In this document: one piece after another, positions 1-10,000 of the stretch | Numbering within the stretch: position 1 is the first letter of the stretch | How the letters are laid out: every line of letters begins with the position of its first letter | Source of the DNA: CAYMTV01 sp964393525 | Lineage (GTDB): Bacteria > Patescibacteriota > Microgenomatia > Daviesbacterales > UBA10151 | DNA: 64,000 nt | NCBI GenBank assembly: GCA_964393525.1 | Contig: CAYMTV010000001.1 | Location: 80,692 to 144,691 of the forward strand | Reading direction: 5' to 3' | Position numbers and translations under genes: made by a program | Notes under the pieces: generated by a model | The model's input: only the letters and a program-made list of their open reading frames with translations | What the model was told of the DNA's origin: nothing | Databases searched by the model: none

Positions 1-527
1 AAATCCCAGCCTCCCTCAAATAAGCTCATGTAATCAATAACAGATCTTCTAAAAACCCACATACCACTAAGACTGTCCTTTATATGAAAAGAGTATAGAA
101 TGTTTGTTGCAAAGTTTAATATCTTTACTCCAAACATTCTCAGATGCGACATTTTCTTTGGCTCAAGTATGGGAAGCCTGTTACATGAAATAAAATCTAA
201 ATTATTATTCTCAAGATGTTTTAATAATATGCTTATTTTTTTTACCGGATAAGAACCGTCTCCATCCATACAGATTATAATATCCCCTTCTGAACTTTTT
301 ATACCCTGTGATAATGCAAATCCATAACCTATACCTCCGATCATTCTTCCCTCGACAATAACTCTAGCTCCCTGTGACCTTGCAACATTAACGGTATCGT
401 CTGTCGAAAGATTATCCACCACTATTATTTCATCAATATAACTTGGTACAAGCTTAAGAAGCCGAACGAGAGCTTTTTCCTCATTTCTGCAAGGGAGTAT
501 TAAGCTAATTTTTTTGTTGTTAAGCAT
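1..527 (-). CDS. Family 2 glycosyltransferase (DPM/GtrB-like), partial at window edge
   Basis: This reading frame starts with ATG at 527 and runs open off the left edge, giving 175 codons of the N-terminal catalytic domain. The GT-A signatures are visible: PCRNEE near residue 12, DNLSTDDT near 38, and the metal-binding D-x-D in MDGDGSYP (D88, D90). This layout matches polyprenyl-phosphate sugar synthases and other processive GT2 enzymes, which transfer a sugar from a nucleotide donor at the inner face of the membrane. The C-terminal part, which would show any membrane segments, is missing. It is divergent from the gene at 665. The GT2 assignment is firm; donor and acceptor cannot be read. Confidence 0.88.
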   Translation of the reverse strand, partial: MLNNKKISLILPCRNEEKALVRLLKLVPSYIDEIIVVDNLSTDDTVNVARSQGARVIVEGRMIGGIGYGFALSQGIKSSEGDIIICMDGDGSYPVKKISILLKHLENNNLDFISCNRLPILEPKKMSHLRMFGVKILNFATNILYSFHIKDSLSGMWVFRRSVIDYMSLFEGGWD

Positions 528-560
528 TGTCTAAATGAAGAAATTGAGCAGTTATAGGAT

Positions 561-589
561 TTGTAAATATATTATCAAACTACTATAAT
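561..589 (+). promoter_or_regulatory. Putative sigma70-type promoter upstream of the 665 gene
   Basis: A TATAAT hexamer lies at 584-589 with TTGTAA 17 bases upstream (561-566). A perfect 10-base palindrome TCCTATAGGA follows at 595-604, close to the expected transcript start. The site sits in the divergent gap between the GT2 gene and the 665 gene. Confidence 0.4.
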
Positions 590-664
590 ATATCTCCTAT
601 AGGACAGGATTCTAGCATAACAAAAATATTTTTTAAAGTAAGAAATGTGTAAAGATTATTTACT

Positions 665-1423
665 ATGAAAAAATTTGTACTTATTATTTTAATTTTGATT
701 ATAGGTTTATTGGTGGTATTTTTTTCCTATCTTCGCCTAAAAAAGGATGAGCTTGTTACTTTTACCTTTCCAATAATATCAAACCAATACGGTTTTTCCG
801 TCATGGATAAAAATGGGGATAGACCAATCTTTAAAATTTCGACATTTGATGACTTTTATTACACACCGAAAAATCAGAAGCATATTTTGGATAGATCAAG
901 ATTTGAGAGTTCAAGTGAATCAACTAGTTGGATAAAAAAACTACTTCAAAAGATTTCAAACATCGAACGGGAAAGAAGCTGGAGATTTCAGGGAAAAGAT
1001 AGCATCGATGTGGTCTACAAGATTGAAGAAAAAGAGGACAAAAAATTTGTAATTTCAAGAAAAGTCAATCAAATAAATCCGGAAACATATGCAATCGGTC
1101 AATCCTTAGTTTTTTGCCAGGGTTGCTTGTTAACAGACAAAAATAAAAGAATATTCTATTCAGATGAACTTCTAAAGCAAGAAAAGCTGGATTTTGCGGG
1201 GGAAAAAGAACTTACGCCAATAATTATTTCAAAAAAGCTTCTACCTTCGGGACTTTCTGAAGTTATAATAGTCGATTCCGAAATGAAACCTGTAATATCT
1301 ATTAAGATCTCGGCCAACCAGCAGGCTTTTTACGATGAAAAATGGAATTTACTGGAGCTTAAAACTTTTATCGGAAAACAAAGACCAGTGCAAATATCCC
1401 AATCGATAGAGCTTTACAAATAA
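665..1423 (+). CDS. Membrane-anchored extracytoplasmic protein of unknown function
   Basis: The 252-residue product begins with Lys-Lys and one hydrophobic segment (about residues 3-23), then a soluble, Lys/Glu-rich body with no further membrane spans. It reads as a type II anchored protein facing outside. A pair of cysteines is close together (FCQGC, near residue 153). I recognise no family. The next gene, a membrane glycosyltransferase-like protein, starts 10 bases downstream, so the two are probably co-transcribed and this protein may have a role in surface-glycan handling. That role is inference from position only. Confidence 0.8.
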   Translation: MKKFVLIILILIIGLLVVFFSYLRLKKDELVTFTFPIISNQYGFSVMDKNGDRPIFKISTFDDFYYTPKNQKHILDRSRFESSSESTSWIKKLLQKISNIERERSWRFQGKDSIDVVYKIEEKEDKKFVISRKVNQINPETYAIGQSLVFCQGCLLTDKNKRIFYSDELLKQEKLDFAGEKELTPIIISKKLLPSGLSEVIIVDSEMKPVISIKISANQQAFYDEKWNLLELKTFIGKQRPVQISQSIELYK

Positions 1424-1433
1424 TGATTCGATT

Positions 1434-3269
1434 ATGTTTCTTGATTTTCTTATATCCCTCTCTTTTTATCTGATCCNNNNNNNNNNGTTTGTAAGCAGAA
1501 ATTTAATTTCAAGCTGGCTTTTCGGGTCACTTGCAATTTACGGGATCTTTTTCTTAATCAGTACATTTACTAACTCTATAAACAGCCCGTTATTGTTCCA
1601 AAAGTTAACCACAATGATATTATTAATACTTTCAATTGGCGGTTTATTTTTCTTCTTCTTGAGGAAATTATTTAGAAAAGAAAAAATATTTACTTTTCCT
1701 GCCTTCGATTTTCTAAGCATTGCGATTCTAGCATTATTTTCCTTTGTAATATTTTTTTTCATATGGAAAAAAGATAGTCCTTATCCACTTCAGTTAAACT
1801 GGGATATTTATGAACACATAACAGTCGCCAATAAAATCTCAAAAGGGTATATTAATATTTTTCCCTCCCAAATATCGGATACTTTTACCTTTAACGGATA
1901 TACAACTCTTTTTCACACTATTCTTTCTATCCCAAGAATATTTTTTAATAGAAATTTAATAGGAATCTACTTTTGGCTTGACTTCTGGCATTATTTATTG
2001 ACTATTGTCGCCATATCTTATTTTGTATATAAATTTTTAAAGAACAAATCAATTGCTCTAGTGACTGGAATACTAAGTGGTTTGCTTTTTGAATCAAGCG
2101 TTGTTTATTCAAATCTTTTTTTAATTCCTCAGACACTAGTTGGGCTTATGACCATTCTTATCCTGACTAAGATACAAGGTAAAAATTTGATAAATATATC
2201 TTTAAAAGAGCATGCACCGCTTATAATATCCCTATTCATTTTATTCCTATTTCACTTTGTTATCGGGCTATTGGCAGTGGGAACACTAGTCGTCTTCATA
2301 TTTTTAGAAAGACTAAATCAAAGCGGCAAAAAAATTACCAGATATGTAACCTTCGCCTTATTGGTTTTAATTTCAGCTTTTGTCTTTAACTTTTTTGGCT
2401 TATGGACAATTACCGGTAGAGAGGAGGCATCTTTTTTTAATTTACCCTTAGCTAAGAAGTTTAACCTATTTTTGGACTGGTATGGAGTAGGACTTATTGT
2501 ACTTCTTATATTAGGATTTTGGTCAAGTATTAAAAGCCAAGATAACAGCCCGAAAATAGTAGCAGCACTTTCGCTGCTTACAACTTCAGCTGCTATTTTA
2601 CCGATTTCTTATTCGCTCAAATTCTTTGTTATTGGAAGATATTTTATTATCTTTGTGGCATCAATGGGGCTTTTCTACCTTATTAATTACCTAGGCAGAA
2701 TTTCTAAATTTATAGTTTATTTTTGGGTAATTTTGATTTTCGGGATAGTTTTTCAGCTGAATATCTCAGTATATAAAGATTCCCACAGAGCTGAAGAATA
2801 TCAAACTCAAATATCGTTTTCCGAAATTGAAGCCGGAAACTGGCTTGCCAAAAATTATGGTAATAAAACTTTTTTGATTAGTGATCCTTCAACCCAGTAT
2901 ATATTGGAAGGAGTTTCCGGGATAAATACACAAGGAGGAGCTTATGTGGATTTGCAGACAAGGGAAATACTTAGCAGCGCAAATGATTCAACTGCAGATA
3001 AAACAAAAGAAGCAATATCGGGAATAAAAGATAAACTTGAATTTGAAAATTCAAAAGACAGAAAAGTACTCTTTGTTATCGGCGGAAGATACTTTGCCTG
3101 GCAAAGACTGCCGGAGGATCAAAAGATGAGTTTTTACTATAATATTTGGAAGCCTTACAATATTTCTCCAAATTACTTTAAAGATATAGAAAAATTGAAA
3201 ATTCATCCGGATTTTAAGTTAAAATTCCAAAATAATGAGCTTATTATTTTTGAGGTAAATTCTATATGA
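1434..3269 (+). CDS. Polytopic membrane protein, GT-C glycosyltransferase-like (contains assembly gap)
   Basis: The frame encodes about 611 residues with ten or more hydrophobic segments and a C-terminal soluble tail, the general plan of GT-C enzymes that use lipid-linked sugars. A candidate acidic motif in the first outer loop is NWDIYEH, near residue 123. Ten N bases at 1477-1486 interrupt codons 15-18. The gap length may be nominal, so the first 14 residues might not belong to this frame and the true N-terminus is uncertain. The stop overlaps the next gene by four bases (ATGA), which indicates translational coupling with the GT4 downstream. The exact family is not certain. Confidence 0.75.
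   Translation: MFLDFLISLSFYLIXXXXFVSRNLISSWLFGSLAIYGIFFLISTFTNSINSPLLFQKLTTMILLILSIGGLFFFFLRKLFRKEKIFTFPAFDFLSIAILALFSFVIFFFIWKKDSPYPLQLNWDIYEHITVANKISKGYINIFPSQISDTFTFNGYTTLFHTILSIPRIFFNRNLIGIYFWLDFWHYLLTIVAISYFVYKFLKNKSIALVTGILSGLLFESSVVYSNLFLIPQTLVGLMTILILTKIQGKNLINISLKEHAPLIISLFILFLFHFVIGLLAVGTLVVFIFLERLNQSGKKITRYVTFALLVLISAFVFNFFGLWTITGREEASFFNLPLAKKFNLFLDWYGVGLIVLLILGFWSSIKSQDNSPKIVAALSLLTTSAAILPISYSLKFFVIGRYFIIFVASMGLFYLINYLGRISKFIVYFWVILIFGIVFQLNISVYKDSHRAEEYQTQISFSEIEAGNWLAKNYGNKTFLISDPSTQYILEGVSGINTQGGAYVDLQTREILSSANDSTADKTKEAISGIKDKLEFENSKDRKVLFVIGGRYFAWQRLPEDQKMSFYYNIWKPYNISPNYFKDIEKLKIHPDFKLKFQNNELIIFEVNSI
1477..1486. other. Assembly gap (10 N)
   Basis: Ten consecutive N bases mark a scaffold join inside the gene at 1434-3269. 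Sequence left of the gap is linked to the rest only by scaffolding, and the real gap length is unknown. Confidence 0.99.
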
Positions 3270-4381
3270 AACAAGATAAAATCAGAGTTTTGGTAATATC
3301 TCCATTTTTTTATCCTCATATTGGGGGCAGTCAACGGTATATGGAGGAAATATATTCAACTTTGGTTAAAAACTATAAAGGTATTCGAGTTGATGTCCTT
3401 TGTTACAACACTGATATAGCAAAAATAAAAGAAGAGTATAAGGATTTAAATATTTACAGGGTGCCTTGTTACAGTATTTTACCCGGCCAATTTGCACTTC
3501 CCAACCCGGTCTATTTGTTTAAATTCTTATGGAACAGAAAATATAATCTGATTCACTGTTCAACCAGGTTCTTTGACTCATCCTGGTGGACTCCGTTATA
3601 TGCAAAAGTTACCGGAGCAAAAATTTTTCTTACTGACCACTGTGGGGATTACCCAAAGCATAGAAGTCTTTTAATTTCTGCAATTGCCAAGATTATTGAT
3701 AAAGTTACCTCTTTAATTTTCCTTAAAATGTATGACAAAGTTTTTTCAACCAATAAACATACAGAAAATTTTCTGCAAAATGAATTTGGGATAAAATCTA
3801 AAGTCATATATGGAGGGGCAAAAATTTCCGGAAAAAACTTTAAAAAGAAAATACAGGTATTATTTGTCGGAAGAATGATCGATTCCAAAGGGCCAAAATT
3901 ACTTTTCAAAATTGCAAAAAAATTTAAGAATTTAAAATTCATTTTTGTAGGTCCTGGAAATTTGGTCCGAGACTTTCAGGAGGAAGCGGGAAAATTAAAG
4001 ATCAAAAATGTAAAGATTTTAGGCCCGATTTCTCATGCGGAAGTTTTAACATTGATGTCCAGATCCCTAATTCTGGTTCACCCATCTTATCACAGTGAGG
4101 GTTTTCCTAATGTCTTAACGGAGGCCGGAGCAAGAAAAATGGTAGTTATTGCAACTGATGTTGGGGGAACAAGGGAGATTATTCTCAACAATAAAACCGG
4201 CATTTTGGTAAAGCCAAAGGATGAAAAAGCTTTAGAAAATGCTTTGAAAAAGCTTATGAAGAACAGAAAACTCAGTAAGAAGTTAGCAGAAAATCTGTAC
4301 AAACATGTAACAAAAAACTTCCGTTGGGAAAAGTCGGCTAGGAGGCTTTATCAAGAATTAATTAACTTAAAAAGCGCCTGA
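3266..4381 (+). CDS. Family 4 glycosyltransferase (GT-B fold)
   Basis: This 371-residue protein has the GT4 layout. The N-terminal Rossmann half carries the acceptor-side loop PHIGGSQRYMEE (near residue 18). The C-terminal half has the FVGRM strand and the donor-binding E-x7-E region in SEGFPNVLTEAGARK (residues 276-290). It transfers a nucleotide-activated sugar with retention at the cytoplasmic membrane face, probably onto a lipid-linked glycan. The start overlaps the upstream membrane protein stop by four bases. Its last 20 bases overlap the 3' end of the convergent gene ending at 4362. Substrate unknown. Confidence 0.92.
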   Translation: MKQDKIRVLVISPFFYPHIGGSQRYMEEIYSTLVKNYKGIRVDVLCYNTDIAKIKEEYKDLNIYRVPCYSILPGQFALPNPVYLFKFLWNRKYNLIHCSTRFFDSSWWTPLYAKVTGAKIFLTDHCGDYPKHRSLLISAIAKIIDKVTSLIFLKMYDKVFSTNKHTENFLQNEFGIKSKVIYGGAKISGKNFKKKIQVLFVGRMIDSKGPKLLFKIAKKFKNLKFIFVGPGNLVRDFQEEAGKLKIKNVKILGPISHAEVLTLMSRSLILVHPSYHSEGFPNVLTEAGARKMVVIATDVGGTREIILNNKTGILVKPKDEKALENALKKLMKNRKLSKKLAENLYKHVTKNFRWEKSARRLYQELINLKSA

Positions 4382-5015
4382 CATTTAGCACTGGTAAATC
4401 TCCTCTGTCTTCCGGATGTTGCGGCCCGACTCTAAAGCGGTGATCCCTCTGGTGTATTGGTCTGTCAAACTCAAGTCTTAGACCAAAGCTAGCACGGAAT
4501 CTGGGTAATATTACTCCAGAGTTGCCCTTGTCTTCAGCCATAATCTCCACCATTTCGCCATCTCTAAAAATGTGATTACCATCTGAATCAAGCAGTTGGA
4601 TTCGGGTATTAGGCATACTTCTGATCCAAAGTCCTGGTCTGTTTTCGTCTCCCTGTTGGATATCATCAACAAATTCTGGGTTGGTTCTCATAAAAAACCT
4701 AAAGCTATTTATATCATCTTCAGTTTGGGCGAACATTTCACCAACGTTACCCGCATCCCAATAGTGTAAACTTTGTTTTCTAACTAATTTCCATTCCAAG
4801 TATCTTGTCCAAGGTTCACCTTTGTAAGTTTTAGCCAAAAACCAAATGTTTGGGTGATCAAAGTAGGCCTCTTGAAAATGGAGAGTCGGTATACTAGCGG
4901 CATCGACAGTTCTAGGTACAGTTGCATCAGCAAGGCCTAGTCCTGCTCCTACCAACCCCTTTAAAAAGGTTCTTCTGTCGAGTCCGCGTTCTGAGAGTGG
5001 TACTGGTGCCAACAT
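4362..5015 (-). CDS. Secreted protein with Tat-like signal, paralogue of the neighbouring gene
   Basis: The 217-residue product has a twin-arginine-type leader (DRRTFLKGLVGAG, near residue 13) followed by a short hydrophobic run and an Ala-rich cleavage region. The mature part has no family I recognise. It aligns by eye with the product of the gene at 5193-6188: both share N-x-WF-x2-KT near the mature N-terminus, then GN-[VF]-G-[EQ] with Q-x-E, and a C-terminal R-x2-GP...DR...L-x2-R block. The protein is rich in Arg and Pro, unlike its Lys-rich neighbours, although codons are AT-adapted. The start is supported by a -10 hexamer ending seven bases upstream. Confidence 0.82.
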   Translation of the reverse strand: MLAPVPLSERGLDRRTFLKGLVGAGLGLADATVPRTVDAASIPTLHFQEAYFDHPNIWFLAKTYKGEPWTRYLEWKLVRKQSLHYWDAGNVGEMFAQTEDDINSFRFFMRTNPEFVDDIQQGDENRPGLWIRSMPNTRIQLLDSDGNHIFRDGEMVEIMAEDKGNSGVILPRFRASFGLRLEFDRPIHQRDHRFRVGPQHPEDRGDLPVLNVRRFLS

Positions 5016-5022
5016 CTTTACA

Positions 5023-5028
5023 ATTCTA
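5023..5028 (-). promoter_or_regulatory. -10 element, leaderless promoter for the 5015 gene
   Basis: TAGAAT on the minus strand ends seven bases before the ATG at 5015 and there is no Shine-Dalgarno sequence, so transcription would begin at or next to the start codon. Confidence 0.45.
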
Positions 5029-5151
5029 CTCCAAAATATGTAGGAAAGAAACTTATTTTATGTAAGAAAATCAGGAGCATTTAATGTGGTTGATTTTCCA
5101 CTGCTCTCTGGTCCTAAGTTTAACTACTTGGGCAGTAATTTTTTTAAATCA

Positions 5152-5176
5152 TGCGCTGGGAGTTTCACCCAGCGCA
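5152..5176. terminator. Strong GC hairpin after the 5193-6188 gene
   Basis: TGCGCTGGG at 5152-5160 and CCCAGCGCA at 5168-5176 form a perfect 9-bp stem with a 7-base loop, 17 bases beyond the stop of the minus-strand gene. It is the most stable hairpin in the surrounding AT-rich DNA and is probably a transcription terminator. The classic U-run directly after the stem is poor on both strands, so an mRNA-stabilising hairpin is an alternative. Confidence 0.5.
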
Positions 5177-5192
5177 CAAACTTAAGAAAATT

Positions 5193-6188
5193 TTATCTTG
5201 CATCAAGGATATTTCTATCTCTCATATCATCTGCAGGGCCTTTCCAGAAAAGAACTTCTCTGGTTCCTCCAACTCTTGTTGGGTCATCTAATCTAGCTCT
5301 TAAAATACGTCGGCCTACTTCCGGGAGTAAAATCATCAGATCTCCCTTAGGGCTTCCGCCTCTTGAGCCGAACGATCTACCCGTATCTGCATCCAAAACT
5401 TCAAAACTTTCACCAGGGGCAACATCCTTAATATTGACTGCATTTGGCCACTCGGGATTTTGTCCTTTGTTGCCAATTTTGTTGTCTAAGCCTACGTTAA
5501 TTCTTCCTTTAACAGGGTCAGTATAAAAGTCCAGTGTACCAACTCCGACACAAACATCGGCTTGATGGACTCCTTCTTCAAACTGAACAACAACCTGTCC
5601 AAAGTTTCCGTGGCTTTCTAAGAATGCTCCTGTTGAACAATCTGCCCAATAAGTTCCATAGCTATCAACACCACTTCTAGTTTTTAGATGGAACCAGGCA
5701 TTTTTAGGAGCTCTTTCTCTATCAAGCTGAATATTTTTAACAGGTCCTTTTGCAGGGTCAAATTCAGTTGGGACAGGCAGAGTTGATATCCCGCCTGGTT
5801 GGGCGGGTTTAGCCTCTGCGGGTTTAGCTGCTGGTGCTGCTGGAGCCTCAGTTGGTTTAGCTGCTACAGGGGCTGCTGTTGGTCTAGGAGCCTCTGTTGG
5901 TTTGGAAGCAGCAGGTGCCCCTGCAGTTGGTTGTGCTTTTGCTACCGCCGTTCCAACTACACCTTGAAGATCCGGTGTTGAAGTTGGAAGTGCTTGTGCA
6001 GTCGCCATTGCATCTTCTCTTGTTCTAGGTCCGGTTGGTGCGCCAATTCCGCCAATTCCACAAGCTGCTAGCAAAGGCGTCAAAGCTAAACTACTGCTTA
6101 AACGCAGGAAAGTTCTCCTGGACATTTGGTTTCCAGCCATAGAACGATCTCTTTCACTCATAGGTGGCCTATTTGCTCTTCTATCCAT
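5193..6188 (-). CDS. Secreted lipoprotein-like protein with Tat-like signal and Ala/Pro/Thr linker
   Basis: I place the start at ATG 6188 because a strong AGGGGGTGA ribosome site lies just upstream (6209-6199). An in-frame ATG at 6212 would overlap that site. The 331-residue product has SRRTFLRL followed by a hydrophobic stretch ending LLAAC, a twin-arginine motif combined with a lipobox. A long Ala/Pro/Thr/Lys-rich linker (about residues 75-135) leads to a C-terminal domain related to the neighbouring 217-residue protein. It would be exported, lipidated and held off the membrane by the linker. The function of the domain is unknown. Residue composition and linker style recall secreted proteins of Chloroflexota-like bacteria, which hints at transfer. 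Confidence 0.85.
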   Translation of the reverse strand: MDRRANRPPMSERDRSMAGNQMSRRTFLRLSSSLALTPLLAACGIGGIGAPTGPRTREDAMATAQALPTSTPDLQGVVGTAVAKAQPTAGAPAASKPTEAPRPTAAPVAAKPTEAPAAPAAKPAEAKPAQPGGISTLPVPTEFDPAKGPVKNIQLDRERAPKNAWFHLKTRSGVDSYGTYWADCSTGAFLESHGNFGQVVVQFEEGVHQADVCVGVGTLDFYTDPVKGRINVGLDNKIGNKGQNPEWPNAVNIKDVAPGESFEVLDADTGRSFGSRGGSPKGDLMILLPEVGRRILRARLDDPTRVGGTREVLFWKGPADDMRDRNILDAR

Positions 6189-6220
6189 ATGATAAATTTC
6201 ACCCCCTCTCAATTGTGGGA

Positions 6221-6847
6221 TTAAATTTTAGCTTTTCTTAAAAGGTATAAAGAAGTCAAAAACATCAGGGTTGATCCCGATAAGGTTAGAGTTACCAGAT
6301 CAACTCCGGTTACTGGAAGCTGAGTTACAGCTCCCAAGACTTTCTTCTGGATACAGATAACTGCTGTATCTTGGGAGACCAGGCTATCTTTTCTGGCTTC
6401 AGCAAAATTTGTGACACAAACCCCTGCTTCGGCCCCTCCTGAAACTTTTGCTTTAATATCAAAAGATTTTGTCTCTCCCACCTTAAGAGAGTCAATTGTA
6501 AAGCTTATGGTGCGGGTCCCTTTATCAAAGCTGCCCGGTCCGGAGACAAATTCCAATTGTCCGGGCAGTACATCTTTGACTTGAATATTATTTAAATCTT
6601 GCTGACCATTGTTTTTGACCTCTAACCTAAACAAGATTGTGTGTCCTGGAAGGAAGGCAAAATTACTGGAGCTTAAACCGTCAACAAACTGACCATTTCT
6701 TGGGTCTTGCACCAGTTTATTTATGGCAAGCTGTAAATTTGGGCCTGGGACTGTAACAATATAATCTGCAAACGCTAAAGAGGGGTTTAAAAAGGCCAAG
6801 AGGAGTAAAGATAGAATACTAAATACTTTTTTTAAAAAGTTGCTCAT
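6221..6847 (-). CDS. LPxTG-anchored surface protein with a DUF11-like domain
   Basis: The 208-residue product has a signal peptide (cleavage near SLAFA, residue 27), a single beta-sandwich domain and a C-terminal sorting signal. The domain carries the GQQDLNNIQVKDVLPGQL pattern typical of DUF11 / conserved-repeat domains (about residues 60-165). The sorting signal is LPVTG near residue 177, then a hydrophobic helix and an RKAKI tail. It is the expected substrate of the sortase at 11007. Sortase would cut between Thr and Gly and attach the protein to the cell envelope. A TTGACA on the minus strand at 6982-6977 may belong to its promoter, with a weak -10. Confidence 0.9.
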   Translation of the reverse strand: MSNFLKKVFSILSLLLLAFLNPSLAFADYIVTVPGPNLQLAINKLVQDPRNGQFVDGLSSSNFAFLPGHTILFRLEVKNNGQQDLNNIQVKDVLPGQLEFVSGPGSFDKGTRTISFTIDSLKVGETKSFDIKAKVSGGAEAGVCVTNFAEARKDSLVSQDTAVICIQKKVLGAVTQLPVTGVDLVTLTLSGSTLMFLTSLYLLRKAKI

Positions 6848-7025
6848 TTTTATTAAGAATTTTTATTGAGCAGTAAGGCAGATCTAGAGGTCCTATAAAA
6901 TAATATATTATTAAAACTATGAAGATTAACCCAACCTATTCTAGATTTAAGATAAATTACTATAACACCTATTAATTGTCAATATAGTAATATCTTCTAT
7001 TACAAATCTCTTACAAGGCGAGCTT

Positions 7026-10000
7026 TCAATTTGCAGGCGATGGAGTTGAGGAAGGTGTCTGGGAAGTGGGTAGAGAGGAGGGAATTGGGTTAATTGAGGA
7101 TATAGGACTTGGGCTAGAAGGTTGGGGTGTGGGGGATGCGCTTTGAGATGGTGATGGAGTTTGAGAAGGGGTTGGCGAAGGAGATATTTGCGGGAGTAGG
7201 GCTGGAGTGATTGACGGGAAGGGTGAGGGTGAAGACAACTCAATAATAGGCTTTAAGCTTGGGCTTGGCATTAAAGTTGCTGATGGGGAAGCTAACTCGG
7301 TTGAATCTAAGTTATCAAAATTTAAGGGTTGGCTTTGTAGGGAGGGAATTGATTTGACAATTAAACCTAGGTCATTGCACCAAGTTATTTGTCCACCTAT
7401 TACTTTAGCGTTATTATTCCAGGCAGCTTTAAACACTTCTGTATTAGAATTTTGAATGGTTGCATCTTCAAATGACCCTTGGGGATCCTGGCAATTCAAC
7501 TTTTTCCAAAAACCTTCATATCCCGACTTATAAGCCATAACTCCATAAGTCCCTTGATCAATATTATCAAACAAAACCCATCCCTCTTCTGCACCAAAAG
7601 CATTAGCAGAAGTCAAAGTCTGAATTACTGTGTTTCCTGCGGTATCGGTTAACTTTAAGGTGGCGCCGTTTATATAAGTTCCCTTCCAGGATTTGTTGCT
7701 ATTAAACTCGGTGATGCGTACTCTTAAACTACCTTTGGTGTTAGATTTTAAGCCTAAATCAGTACACCAGGTTGTCTGGTCGGAAACAATAGCAACATTT
7801 TCATTCCAAGATGCGGTTAATCCTTCGGTGTTTTGATTGTTTATTGTTGCATTATCAAATGACCCTTGAGGATTTTGGCAATTGAGCTTCTTCCAGACTC
7901 CAACGTATCCACTTTTGTATGCCATAATTCCATATGTCCCGGCGGGAACATCATCAAATTGCGCCCACCCCTCCTCACTACCAAAAGCATTTGTGCTTGT
8001 CAGTGTTTTAATAACTGTACTTCCGGATGCATCGGTTAACTTAACTTTGACATCATTAATATATTTATTGATCCAGCTCCGGTCAACCCCAAATTCGGCG
8101 ACTCTTACTTTCAGGTTTCCGGTCTGTGGAGCATCGGGAGCAAGCCCCAAATCAAAGCAGTAGGTAGTTTTTCCTCCTTGTACGGCAACATTATTATTCC
8201 AGGCTGCAGTTAGCTCATCGGTGTTTTGGTTTTTAATAGTTGCATTAGTAGTATCTTCTATACTGCATGAAGTTTTTTTCAAAAATCCTTTAAAACCTGC
8301 TTTATGTGCTATCAACCCAAACGTGCCTTCCGGCGTATTTTCAAAAAGCGCCCAGCCGTCTTCGTTCCCAAAAGCTTTGCCTGAGGTTAATGTTTTTGAA
8401 ACAGTATTACCGGTGATATCTGTAAGTTTAACTGTAGCTCCGTTTATGAATCCATTTACGGTATATGATGATCCGTTTGTTGTAACATTTAATATTCTGA
8501 CTCTTAAATTTCCGGTGGTTTTTGAGGCAAGTCCCAAATCCGTGCACCAGGTGGTCTGATTGGAAACCACTGTTATATTATTATTCCAAGCCGCTTTGAA
8601 GCCTTCTGTATTGGAGTTTTGAATGGTTGCATTATCAAATGACCCTTGAGGATTTTGGCAATTGAGCTTCTTCCAGACTCCAACAGAGCCTGATTTATAA
8701 GCCAGAACTCCATAAGTTCCGGGACTTAAGCCGTTAAACTCCACCCAGCCATCTTCACCATCGGATCTTTTGGTAGTTGATTTACTGACAAAAACAGTAT
8801 TTCCCGAGGTATCGGTTAGTTTAACTATGACATCATTAATATATTTATTGAGCCAATTCTGGTTGCTGCCAAATTCAGCTACCCGAAATCTTAAATTTCC
8901 GGTACCCAGCCCGGTAGATTTAAATTTAGCTGTGTAGGTTGTTGTAGCTTGGGGAGTAGTGATCTGGTGAGTTTTGGTTCTATCATCAGACCAGGAATCA
9001 AACTCAAAGTTTTCGTCAGCTTTAGTTTGTGATGGAGCATCAAGAGTAAACTTAAAACCAACCACTGCCTCCTGGGAGTGCGGTGCAGTAACTGGCAGTC
9101 CATCGATGGTTAACCCTAGGCCTTGGGGATCGGTGTTAAAAGTCAGGGTAACCTTGTTTGGAAAAATCTCTCTACTGTCTACGGTTTTTAATCCCTGTGA
9201 ATCGGTAACTGTCAATTCTATTTCATACCAGGTATCGGCAGATTCCTCACCGGTATCCGGTATCTTAAAAGATCCGGATTTAACATTATCTATTGGTCCT
9301 AAAAAAGGATGGATGTGAGTACCATGATGAAAAAATATTTTCCAGGAGAATGCACTGGTGGGTAGGGTGCCATCCTCCGGGTCAGTGGCGTTAGCGCTGT
9401 AGTTTATGGTTTGTCCGGCGTTATACTTTGCCTGATTTTGCGGCTCAAAAAAATTAATTTGCGGGGCATTATTCCCGGCAAAAATTTCTAATGAAACGGT
9501 TTCACTATTTAGATGTCCATCTGAAACGGTTAACTTAGCTGTAAACTTGCCCTTGGAAGTATATTTATGTGAGGGGTTAGCCTCCTTTGATGTTGAGCCA
9601 TCCCCAAAGTCCCAGGAGTAGGAAAGCTGCGAGTTTTCCGGGTCGTTCGAGCCTTCGGATGAAAACTGAACGCTTAAGGGTATATTGCCCGAGGTTGGAT
9701 TGGCAGAGATTTTGGCAACCGGCGGCAAATTGCCGGAGGCAAAATTTATTTTTAAAAGGGCTCCGGGGTAAATAGTTAAAAAGTAAAGGCTGCCGTCTGT
9801 CCCTTGGGCCATTTGGACTACAGTTCCGGCTGCCTCATCAAACATCTCTTCATGATCTAAGACCCCATCCTCATGGATTTCCATGCTTTTAATAAACCCC
9901 ATCGCAAAATCCCCAAAAAAGTAACTTCCCGGAAGGTCTGGTGGGAACTTGTCGCCACTGTATTGAAACCCTGAAACTACCGCTGCTGATTGTCCGTTAT

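Noticed and set aside
5086..5526. Plus-strand frame of 146 codons
   Set aside because: It lies opposite the Tat-like lipoprotein gene and its downstream hairpin, has no ribosome site, and its composition is that of an antisense shadow.
4362..6188. Mobile element or integron-like explanation for the Tat-like pair
   Set aside because: No transposase, integrase, terminal repeats or attachment sites are visible around the pair.
6900..6913. Perfect AT-only palindrome
   Set aside because: A 14-base symmetric run of A and T is expected by chance in such AT-rich intergenic DNA.
7362..8890. Regular DNA repeats that could suggest a CRISPR or tandem array
   Set aside because: Period is about 390 bases and follows protein domain copies; there are no short identical repeats with unique spacers.
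7207..9775. Several plus-strand frames of 60-114 codons
   Set aside because: All are antisense to the giant surface protein gene and reflect its repetitive Ser/Thr/Pro codons.
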